Shown here: positions 1 through 5,304 of the stretch, piece by piece
How the letters are laid out: every line of letters begins with the position of its first letter
Numbering within the stretch: position 1 is the first letter of the stretch
The notes under the pieces: generated by a model
Told to the model about the DNA's origin: nothing
Seen by the model: the letters and a program-made list of their open reading frames with translations, nothing else
The model's database searches: none
Made by a program: the position numbers and the translations under genes
DNA from: Spirochaetaceae bacterium
Lineage (GTDB): Bacteria > Spirochaetota > Spirochaetia > B11-G9
Length of the DNA: 7,330 nucleotides
Direction: 5' to 3'
Assembly: GCA_030600745.1 (NCBI GenBank)
Contig: JAUVLL010000167.1
Location: forward strand, 1-7,330

Positions 1-941
1 AGAGTAAAAACCGTAGAATACAAACTTTTAGCGGAGTCCCAATTTGCTGTATCTTTCTCCAAATCTGCACTTTTACCGGAAATTTTCTGAACACGCCTTA
101 CAAGACTGTTCATTCCATGCTTCTGAAGAAGAGGGATTATAGCAGATAAATTCAGTTTTTTAAGGTTGTAATCATCAATAACAATTTCTCTTTCCATTTC
201 ATAATTAAGAACAATCAGTCGCTTACTAAGATAGGCATTATCCTTATTTTCACTTAATTTCTGAACCTGCCCCTTTGTACAGGAATCAATATTATTATAA
301 ATACTATCCAGGGTACTATATTTTTCCAATAAAGCTGCTGCCGTTTTAGGGCCGATACCACGAACACCGGGAATATTATCTGATGAATCTCCAACAAGAG
401 AAAGATAGTCAACAATCTGATCGGGTCTGACACCCATTTTCTTTAAAACAAGTTCAGGCCCAATATCAATATACTCTCCTTTCTCCGGTCTTAGCATATG
501 AACATTCTCTGTAACAGTCTGCATTAAATCCTTATCCGCAGAGATAATATAGCAGAAGAACCCCTCAAGGCTCCCCTTTCGTGCAGCACAAGCCATAAGA
601 TCATCAGCCTCATACCCATCCCTGGAAAGAACTGACAGATTCATAACATCAAGAAATTCCTTAATAACAGGAACCTGTTCATGGAGATCATCAGGCGCCT
701 TTTCCCTGTTCGCCTTATATTCCGGATACATAAGATGCCTGAATGTTGGTACATGAGAATCCATTAAGACCACAAAACTATTCGGTTTGTGTTTCTCAAT
801 GAGAGAAATTAGAGTGCTGAAAAATCCAAAAACTGCAGAAACATTCTGTCCGGCTGAGTTTCGTACCGGATTATTGATAAATGCCCAGTATGACCTGTAT
901 ATCAGACTGTAACCGTCGAGAAGTAATAGTTTTTGTTTCAT
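1..941 (-). CDS. polA: DNA polymerase I, N-terminal part (5' nuclease domain), runs off the left edge
   Basis: DNA polymerase I fills gaps and removes RNA primers during replication and repair. The visible 313 codons cover the 5'-3' nuclease domain and the start of the next domain; the stop lies outside the window. The 5'-nuclease metal-binding acidic residues are all visible: D9 in LLLLDGYSLIYR, D61, the FRHLMYPEYKANRE block at 67-80, E111/D113/D114 in GYEADDL, and D136/D138 in SADKDL. The helix-3-turn-helix follows, with GDSSDNIPG at 184-192 and GIGPKTA at 195-201. These motifs fit an active nuclease. The ATG at 941 overlaps the TGA of the upstream FlgN-like gene (ATGA), and I see no good Shine-Dalgarno, so translation is probably coupled. 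Polymerase motifs are not in view, so a stand-alone 5' nuclease cannot be strictly excluded, but reading continues well past the roughly 290-residue nuclease domain. Confidence 0.95.
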   Translation of the reverse strand, partial: MKQKLLLLDGYSLIYRSYWAFINNPVRNSAGQNVSAVFGFFSTLISLIEKHKPNSFVVLMDSHVPTFRHLMYPEYKANREKAPDDLHEQVPVIKEFLDVMNLSVLSRDGYEADDLMACAARKGSLEGFFCYIISADKDLMQTVTENVHMLRPEKGEYIDIGPELVLKKMGVRPDQIVDYLSLVGDSSDNIPGVRGIGPKTAAALLEKYSTLDSIYNNIDSCTKGQVQKLSENKDNAYLSKRLIVLNYEMEREIVIDDYNLKKLNLSAIIPLLQKHGMNSLVRRVQKISGKSADLEKDTANWDSAKSLYSTVFT

Positions 942-1396
942 ATTCTTACATCTACAAACTGCGGAGATAATTGGAGTGGCGAAGATGAGAGATAGTTGGA
1001 TTTTTTTATAAACAAATTCAGCATGGATGCCGCTTTTTTCAGTGAAGTTTTTAATAAAATTCTGTTTGTTCTACTTAGATCCCTAATTTCATTATGGCGA
1101 ACACAAGCTTTTTCTCTAAGCATATCAAGTTCAGACGAACAGACAGAATCTGCTGATTCATAACTTTTAATAACCCTGTTTAACTCATATAGTTTTGTTA
1201 TAAAACTCTTCTCAATCAGAGAATATTCTTCCAGCCTACAACCGTAATTATTCAGTAAGGCAATATTTTCATTTATTGAAACAAATTCAAGATTAAGAAT
1301 TTTTATAATTTTCAGAGATAGTAATTCATGTTGTTTGTAGAGTTTACAGAGTTTTATTTCACAAGGATCCAGAATACCCAAAGTATTAACCCGCAA
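938..1396 (-). CDS. FlgN-like putative flagellar export chaperone
   Basis: A 152-residue, mostly helical protein rich in Leu, Lys, Glu and Asn, with no signal peptide or membrane segment. Its size, its position directly after fliS and its C-terminal pattern (RTNRILLKTSLKKAASML at about 109-126, then a short tail ending FVDVRI) resemble the FlgN family, which binds the hook-filament junction proteins FlgK and FlgL in the cytoplasm. FliT, another small helical chaperone often encoded beside fliS, is the main alternative. The assignment rests mainly on context and helical character, as these families diverge strongly. The start is uncertain: the frame opens with TTG at 1396, overlapping the end of fliS by 11 bp, with a weak GGCGG about 10 bases upstream; another TTG follows at codon 6, and there is no early ATG. 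Its TGA overlaps the polA ATG. Confidence 0.6.
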   Translation of the reverse strand: MRVNTLGILDPCEIKLCKLYKQHELLSLKIIKILNLEFVSINENIALLNNYGCRLEEYSLIEKSFITKLYELNRVIKSYESADSVCSSELDMLREKACVRHNEIRDLSRTNRILLKTSLKKAASMLNLFIKKSNYLSSSPLQLSPQFVDVRI

Positions 1397-1817
1397 TATT
1401 TATTCCGCCGGTCCTTCCATCAAGCCCTGTGCCAACACCGACTTTACCAACAACTTCTGTCCATGCACTCCTTAAATCTGTAAGATATGTACGTACTTTC
1501 TTAAGAAGTTCAATATCTTTATTAAAATTGGCATCCATAAGCTGCTGATTAAAAAACATGTACAAACTAAAAAGAGAGCTTGCTATCTCTCCACCCTTAT
1601 CAAAATCAAGAGATACGATCAGCTCTGTAATAAGATCCTGAGCTTTAATTATTGAGTTACTCACGTCATCCAGCTTATAGCTGTCATTTTCAAGATCTTC
1701 CTGGGCAATATTCAGCTGACGAATTGCCTCATCGTATATCATGAGAATCAATTTGCCCCCACTGGCAGTCTTAATATGTGTTTCCTTGTATGCACTCAAA
1801 CGATTAAATGTAGCCAC
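1386..1817 (-). CDS. fliS: Flagellar secretion chaperone FliS
   Basis: FliS binds the C-terminus of flagellin in the cytoplasm, prevents premature filament assembly and delivers it to the flagellar export apparatus. The 143-residue length is normal for the family. Hallmarks are Y10, the N-terminal block TASGGKLILMIYDEAI (17-32), the ITELIVSLDFDKGG stretch near residues 63-76, and the FSLYMFFNQQLMDAN helix. The usual proline in TASPGKLI is Gly20 here. The C-terminal tail is Gly-rich (VGKVGVGTGLDGRTGG) and looks disordered. The start is GTG at 1817, supported by a strong GGTGGAGGAG ribosome binding site seven bases upstream. It overlaps the following FlgN-like gene by 11 bp and is probably the first gene of a fliS-flgN-like-polA unit with its own promoter. 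No flagellin gene is in the window. Confidence 0.95.
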   Translation of the reverse strand: MATFNRLSAYKETHIKTASGGKLILMIYDEAIRQLNIAQEDLENDSYKLDDVSNSIIKAQDLITELIVSLDFDKGGEIASSLFSLYMFFNQQLMDANFNKDIELLKKVRTYLTDLRSAWTEVVGKVGVGTGLDGRTGGINIAG

Positions 1818-1822
1818 TCTAA

Positions 1823-1832
1823 CTCCTCCACC
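1823..1832 (-). promoter_or_regulatory. Strong Shine-Dalgarno that fixes the fliS GTG start
   Basis: On the minus strand the sequence reads GGTGGAGGAG, with the GGAGG core seven bases before GTG at 1817. The next in-frame ATG is far inside the conserved region (codon 26), so GTG is the real start. Confidence 0.8.
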
Positions 1833-1845
1833 TAAGGATACTTAA

Positions 1846-1874
1846 AATATAGAAATATCCGGACCTCATTGCAA
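1846..1874 (-). promoter_or_regulatory. Candidate sigma-70 promoter for fliS
   Basis: On the minus strand, TTGCAA (1874-1869) is followed after exactly 17 bases by TATATT (1851-1846). These match TTGACA in four and TATAAT in five of six positions. Transcription would start near 1839, giving a leader of about 20 bases that contains the ribosome binding site. No sigma-28 box (TAAA...GCCGATAA) is seen ahead of fliS, so the unit looks constitutive. A second TATAAT further upstream (around 1889-1894) lacks a matching -35. Confidence 0.5.
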
Positions 1875-1921
1875 GTGTATAGATATAATTTATTATACCC
1901 TGCATCATTTTTTCCTATTCT

Positions 1922-4198
1922 TTACTGAACATGCTCCATTAACGTAGTTACCGGAACCATATCATAACCCTGTGTAAGCAAACCATTTATCAAAAGATCA
2001 AGATTTTGAAATAGATAATCATCTCTTCCACGTACAGTTTGGCCAATACGAATTGGAATAATAGATCCCTGTTTCTTATCTGACATTATATTTTCAATAA
2101 TATCCATCGTAGATACATGCATTGAATCTCCTGCACAATCAGATAAAGGAACCCAATCCAGGGGATCTACATCCCTCCCGATATAAACATAATCCATAGA
2201 TGATGATGCCTTAATGATATCACTGTTTATATAATAATAGGGTGAATGCCATAATAACGATAACTCCTGTCCTGTCAATAGGAAATAATCATCTTCATTC
2301 CTCGCAAGACCCCTTTTAATGAAATTTTCATCAAGATTAAACTTTGCATCTGTCATATTAAAGTATACATAAAACATCGATCCTATTTCATGCCCTGAAA
2401 GACTAAGCTCCTTTACAGCTTCAGGATTACGACGCATAAACTCACCATTTATGAAAAATGTACTCCGAATACCATACTCTGCCAGAATAGTAAGGATCTC
2501 GGTAAGACCCTCTACAGAGTCAACTGCATTAAAAACCAGAGATACTTCTCTTCTTCTTATACGGGAACCATGACTAAAATTCTGAAGGTCCCACTGATCT
2601 TCTTCTTCAGGAAATGGTTCATACAATGTTTTAGGTGGGGGGAAAAGAGCTTTTGTACCATAACCCGCAATATCCCTTACCATTATTGCATTTTCATAGC
2701 TTCCCGACGCACTTACTTCCAGATAAACCCGTCTGTCAGCTGAGAATACTACAGGAGTAAGGAGCTCCATCTCTGTAACACTAACACTGACCCAATTTTC
2801 ATTTTCATCAAGCTTACTGGCAGCCTCGTTAAGACTGGTATAAATATATCCATCCTGTCCATACCCATACTCCCCGGCCTGAGACAAAGTAACAATTCTG
2901 CTGTTCCCTGATTCTACATTGATCAGCTCTGTATAGTATGCACCTGAAACCAGAATCTCCTCATTATCTCTCCACATTACATGAAAAGGTTTTGGATGTT
3001 CAAACTTTTTTATATAAGTCCATGCAGTGTAATCCTTTAGCTCAATACTATCCTTTCTCATTAAGATAATATTTTTTTCATCATCTGAGAGAACAATATC
3101 TTCAACCCCTGCATCTTCTGTCTGCGAAAAACTTAAGGCATCATTCTGGGATACAAGATCTATACGAAAAATGGAAGAATCAAACCCACCATCCAGAATC
3201 GATATTGCAAGAATAGTGATAAGATCTTCACCGGACCATATTACCCGTTTAATATTTGTATTTCTGGGTAGAAACAAATATGGAAGCGATTTAATATCAC
3301 CAGTAGACTGATAGTCATCTGTCTTCAAAAAATAGAGAAACAGGTTTCGCCCGCCTCTGTTTAGAAGAATTTTTTTACCATCAGGTGATATATCAAAATT
3401 GTCAAAGTTTGGATTAAATGTAAAAGGAACTTTTCCAATCATGGTCCCTATACCGAATAATCCACTGTAGATAGACTGGGTAAAAAACTCTGCGGAATTA
3501 ATTTTATAAACTCTATATTGATTAATATAGTAGAGATCATTTCTTAATGACCATTGAACACTTGCAATGCCGCCCTCACCAATTGAACGAAAATCTTCAG
3601 CAATAAGTCTGGAATTTTCAAATTGATCAATGGAAAAGTAATATAAAGAACCTTTCTTCGAGTATATAAAATACTCAGAATCAGAAGACCATCTTGCAAC
3701 TGTATCATCCAGAGAAAACTCATTCTCTGTTGATATTACAACCTCCTTCTGATCCGTAACACTAAACAGAACAAGATCAGCATAAGCATAAGTTACAGGT
3801 CTGTAATAAAGAAGATAGAGACCATCCGGAGAAGCTTCCACATTGGAAATCTTACCATTTTGTATCTCTGAACCATTCTCAAAAGATGGGAATTCCTTTA
3901 CTGCCTTCAGATTAAGAAATTCTTCATCAGTCCGGAAAATCCCAAAACGGTTTTCGATCTGCAGTTTCCCGCCATCTTCCAGTAAAACTACTCTTTCCGG
4001 AAAAAAAGTAAGCTGCCTCATCTTCCGTCCAGGCAAATCTGCCGTGAACAATGTTCTGTACTCCCCGTAACCAGGTCCAGTCGCATCTGCGTAAAACAGA
4101 AGCTGATCAGATTCGGACAGGTTGAGTCCCCCAAATGTTACATCTGCATAGAGATGAAACACATTTAAACAGATAATTAGCAAAATCCATCGTTTCAT
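1922..4198 (-). CDS. Secreted beta-propeller protein with a degenerate C-terminal NodB (polysaccharide deacetylase-like) domain
   Basis: A 758-residue exported protein. Residues 1-18 form a signal peptide (MKRW, hydrophobic core, LYA cleaved before D19). Residues about 20-520 resemble a TolB/WD40-like propeller: repeated beta-hairpins with SPDG or similar turns at 123-126 and 271-274, plus WSSDSE (170-175), LSDDEKN (370-376) and FSADRR (485-490). A Pro/Glu-rich linker (520-533) leads to a NodB fold at about 549-758, recognised by GIRSTFFINGEF (577-588), SGHEIG (601-606), DVDPLDW (676-682) and the GSII strand (711-714). The catalytic signature is gone: the DD motif reads VFNAVD, the HxxxH ligands are M608 and Y612, RPPYG reads HSPYY, and the final HD is R717-I718. 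It is therefore probably a binding or structural pseudoenzyme in the periplasm or envelope. The ATG at 4198 is placed by the signal peptide; no good Shine-Dalgarno precedes it. No terminator is evident after the stop. Confidence 0.85.
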   Translation of the reverse strand: MKRWILLIICLNVFHLYADVTFGGLNLSESDQLLFYADATGPGYGEYRTLFTADLPGRKMRQLTFFPERVVLLEDGGKLQIENRFGIFRTDEEFLNLKAVKEFPSFENGSEIQNGKISNVEASPDGLYLLYYRPVTYAYADLVLFSVTDQKEVVISTENEFSLDDTVARWSSDSEYFIYSKKGSLYYFSIDQFENSRLIAEDFRSIGEGGIASVQWSLRNDLYYINQYRVYKINSAEFFTQSIYSGLFGIGTMIGKVPFTFNPNFDNFDISPDGKKILLNRGGRNLFLYFLKTDDYQSTGDIKSLPYLFLPRNTNIKRVIWSGEDLITILAISILDGGFDSSIFRIDLVSQNDALSFSQTEDAGVEDIVLSDDEKNIILMRKDSIELKDYTAWTYIKKFEHPKPFHVMWRDNEEILVSGAYYTELINVESGNSRIVTLSQAGEYGYGQDGYIYTSLNEAASKLDENENWVSVSVTEMELLTPVVFSADRRVYLEVSASGSYENAIMVRDIAGYGTKALFPPPKTLYEPFPEEEDQWDLQNFSHGSRIRRREVSLVFNAVDSVEGLTEILTILAEYGIRSTFFINGEFMRRNPEAVKELSLSGHEIGSMFYVYFNMTDAKFNLDENFIKRGLARNEDDYFLLTGQELSLLWHSPYYYINSDIIKASSSMDYVYIGRDVDPLDWVPLSDCAGDSMHVSTMDIIENIMSDKKQGSIIPIRIGQTVRGRDDYLFQNLDLLINGLLTQGYDMVPVTTLMEHVQ

Positions 4199-4207
4199 AC
4201 CGTTTCA

Positions 4208-4235
4208 TTGTCGGCAGGGTTTGACCGGAAGTTCA
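4208..4235 (-). promoter_or_regulatory. Possible sigma-28-like promoter ahead of the propeller/NodB gene
   Basis: On the minus strand GCCGACAA (4215-4208) matches the flagellar -10 consensus GCCGATAA at seven of eight bases. TGAA (4235-4232), sixteen bases upstream, matches TAAA at three of four. The -10 ends only nine bases before the ATG, so the message would be essentially leaderless, consistent with the missing Shine-Dalgarno. It could equally be a chance match. Confidence 0.2.
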
Positions 4236-4280
4236 CAAAAAGATTGGTTAAATTTAGCATATTTTTTTTGCCTGGGCGCA

Positions 4281-4342
4281 TCCCGGCCATGGTGTGTAGG
4301 GGACACCCACGCAGGGATACCCCCTACACACCATGGCTGGGA
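4281..4342. repeat. Large hairpin with 22-bp stem, composite REP element
   Basis: The arms 4281-4302 and 4321-4342 are complementary over 22 positions with a single G-T pair (4285/4338). The inner part of each arm contains CCATGGTGTGTAGGGG or its complement. GTAG occurs facing inward on both strands (4296-4299 plus; 4327-4324 minus). The 18-base loop has CCC and GGG triplets that can extend the pairing. The minus-strand core, GTAGGGGG followed by TATCCCT and GTGGGT, matches the repeat at 6661-6685. No U-tract follows on either strand, so it is not a standard terminator. Confidence 0.85.
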
Positions 4343-4411
4343 CCGGGCTATCCGCTTGTACTCCTCCCGGATTTGTTTAAAGGGATCACATATTGATTTT
4401 CTGGGGACAAC

Positions 4412-4435
4412 AGACGCGATTAATCGCGTCTCTAC
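4412..4435 (-). repeat. REP-like palindrome with GTAG head (GTAGAGACGCG type)
   Basis: Positions 4412-4431 form a perfect 20-base palindrome with arms AGACGCGATT and AATCGCGTCT. On the minus strand it is preceded directly by GTAG (4435-4432), reading GTAGAGACGCG. A 5' GTAG tetranucleotide joined to a palindrome is the known layout of REP elements mobilised by RAYT proteins. It lies about 260 bases from the RAYT start. Confidence 0.75.
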
Positions 4436-4453
4436 GGCACATACTTTCACGAT

Positions 4454-4468
4454 GCGGGGTACCGCTAC
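4454..4468 (-). repeat. Mini REP-like hairpin with GTAG head
   Basis: On the minus strand the sequence reads GTAGCGGTACCCCGC: stem GCGG/CCGC, loop TACC, with GTAG overlapping the first stem base. It is short and could be accidental. Its head, spacing and position in the same cluster suggest a small or decayed member of the REP group. Confidence 0.35.
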
Positions 4469-4516
4469 TATCCCTTTCGCAGAGATTGGAATCGGGTAAT
4501 TGTTTTGTAATATTTG

Positions 4517-4618
4517 TCATCTCGCCGTCGGAAGAGCTGTTTTAATGGCTTCTGTAATCCATGTATTTAAACTTTCATGGGTAATATTCGCCGCACCCAC
4601 AACCTGTTCATTAGAACC
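4517..4618 (-). pseudogene. Possible decayed gene end, unidentified
   Basis: A 33-codon stretch without a start codon, bounded by TAG upstream and ending in TGA. Its translation (from GSNEQVVGAANITHESL to IKTALPTAR) reads like a helical protein end rather than random sequence. I do not recognise the family. There is no ATG, GTG or TTG near its beginning and no open frame further upstream. It may be the remnant of a gene disrupted when the REP/RAYT island formed, or may be chance. Confidence 0.15.
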
Positions 4619-4692
4619 CTATAATTTAACATATAAAAATTACTCTGAAGCAGAAACACGATTTACCCAGTATATAGGTATAGAGGTAGATA

Positions 4693-5247
4693 ATGAAAAA
4701 ATATAATCGCCATTCAATACGATTAAAAGGATATGATTATTCAAAGGCTGGAGCATATTTCATCACAATCTGTACGAAGAACAGGGAAAATTTATTTGGT
4801 AAAATTGAAAATGGGAAAATGATATTTAATGATGCAGGAAAAATGGTTGATCGAATTTATAATGAATTAGAAAATTATCATGAAATAACAATCGATAAAT
4901 ACATAATAATGCCGGATCATTTTCATGGAATAATAGAAATCCCCGTAGGGGCGGAATCAATTTCCGCCCAAAGCGATGAATCCATTATTAACAATAAATC
5001 ATGGGCAGATATGGAATCTGCAAACCACACAAATGCCCCAACGAACCATACGAATGGTGAATTGGCGAATGTAATTCAAACATTTAAACGGTATACAACA
5101 ATTGAATATATTAAAATGGTAAAAAAACATATTTTACCGCCGTTTAATAAACGGATTTGGCAACGTAATTATTGGGAACATATTATACGCAATAATGATG
5201 AACTAATTAACATCAGAGAATATATAAGAAACAACCCTGGAAATTGA
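4693..5247 (+). CDS. REP-associated tyrosine transposase (RAYT), IS200-like Y1 HUH protein
   Basis: RAYTs are single-copy relatives of the IS200/IS605 transposase; they cut and join single-stranded REP hairpins at a GTAG-flanked site. Family features in this 184-residue protein are the start (NRHSIRLKGYDYSKAGAYF-type, then ITICTKNRENLFG), the HUH motif in MPDHFHGIIE (H76, H78), catalytic Y160 in WQRNYWEHIIRN, and the final YIRNNP. Residues about 85-122, between the HUH motif and the LANVIQTFKRYTT block, are a low-complexity insert partly made of two palindromic repeats. The ATG at 4693 has AGAGGT five bases upstream. Codons are clearly more AT-rich than in neighbouring genes, suggesting transfer. 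It is the only convincing plus-strand gene. The stop falls just after NNPGN, where relatives usually continue with Trp and an acidic tail, so the tail may be truncated. No IS ends are seen, so it is probably a domesticated or lone RAYT. Confidence 0.9.
   Translation: MKKYNRHSIRLKGYDYSKAGAYFITICTKNRENLFGKIENGKMIFNDAGKMVDRIYNELENYHEITIDKYIIMPDHFHGIIEIPVGAESISAQSDESIINNKSWADMESANHTNAPTNHTNGELANVIQTFKRYTTIEYIKMVKKHILPPFNKRIWQRNYWEHIIRNNDELINIREYIRNNPGN
4945..4969 (+). repeat. GTAG-headed REP element inside the RAYT coding sequence
   Basis: GTAG (4945-4948) overlaps a perfect hairpin with arms GGGCGGAA (4949-4956) and TTCCGCCC (4962-4969) and a five-base loop. It is read in frame as residues 85-92 plus one base (VGAESISA). 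CCCC directly before GTAGGGG can form a competing small stem. Layout and head match the intergenic REPs nearby. Confidence 0.7.
5001..5021 (+). repeat. Second, degenerate palindrome inside the RAYT coding sequence
   Basis: ATGG precedes GCAGAT (5005-5010) and ATCTGC (5016-5021), which form a six-base stem with a five-base loop. The GGGCAGAT...ATCTGC pattern resembles the GGGCGGAA...TTCCGCCC repeat 55 bases earlier with substitutions, but the GTAG head is missing. It encodes WADMESA within the insert of the RAYT. Confidence 0.4.
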
Positions 5248-5262
5248 CTGCCTGATCAGGAT

Positions 5263-5304
5263 AAAAAAAATTCATGGTAAGGTCGATTCATGAAACGTCC
5301 TTAC
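5263..5304 (-). terminator. Candidate intrinsic terminator of phoH
   Basis: On the minus strand, GTAAGG (5304-5299) pairs with CCTTAC (5282-5277) around an interrupted inner stem that includes TTCATGAA; eight T residues follow after six bases. Alternatively TTCATG (around 5292-5287) pairs with CATGAA (5276-5271), directly abutting the T-tract. The first stem includes the phoH stop codon (5301-5303). Both stems are modest, but the T8 run supports termination between phoH and the RAYT island. Confidence 0.45.

Larger units (their letters stand above)
4199..4692. other. Intergenic region: REP cluster plus unassigned sequence
   Basis: This 494-base gap separates the divergently oriented propeller/NodB gene (minus) and RAYT gene (plus). 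Its left half, up to about 4470, holds three GTAG-associated hairpins. Several short open frames cross these hairpins on both strands; their translations simply read the palindromes and resemble no protein family. The right half (4470-4680) is more AT-rich. It contains a short open stretch on the minus strand, an isolated TATAAT at 4620-4625 without a convincing -35, and an AGAGGT ribosome binding site (4682-4687) five bases before the RAYT ATG. Confidence 0.6.

Noticed and set aside
1884..1897. AT-only inverted repeat TATAAT-TT-ATTATA as terminator of the propeller/NodB gene
   Set aside because: The stem has no G-C pair, the loop is only two bases, and no T-tract follows on the minus strand.
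3843..4070. 75-codon plus-strand open frame, with similar ones at 5652-5879 and 6291-6497
   Set aside because: All are antisense to well-supported genes (propeller/NodB and PhoH) and show no protein-like features.
4166..4198. Possible lipoprotein signal (Cys10 in LLIIC)
   Set aside because: The residue before the cysteine is Ile rather than Gly, Ala or Ser, and the cysteine comes too early; cleavage after LYA (residue 18) fits better.
4205..4499. Three overlapping open frames on both strands (62, 81 and 92 codons) across the REP cluster
   Set aside because: Their translations follow the palindromes (for example PWCVGG and THHG on both strands) and lack ribosome binding sites and family features, so they are reading-frame shadows of repeats.
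4620..4625. Perfect TATAAT as RAYT promoter
   Set aside because: No TTGACA-like hexamer occurs 16-18 bases upstream, and the area is AT-rich, so a single box is weak evidence.
4500..4706. 68-codon plus-strand frame ahead of the RAYT gene
   Set aside because: It begins with an unsupported TTG start, overlaps the RAYT start in another frame, and its translation matches no family I know.
4270..5280. Complete IS200/IS605 insertion sequence
   Set aside because: I see no matching left- and right-end hairpins flanking the gene and no tnpB; the multiple GTAG repeats and the protein motifs fit a lone RAYT better.
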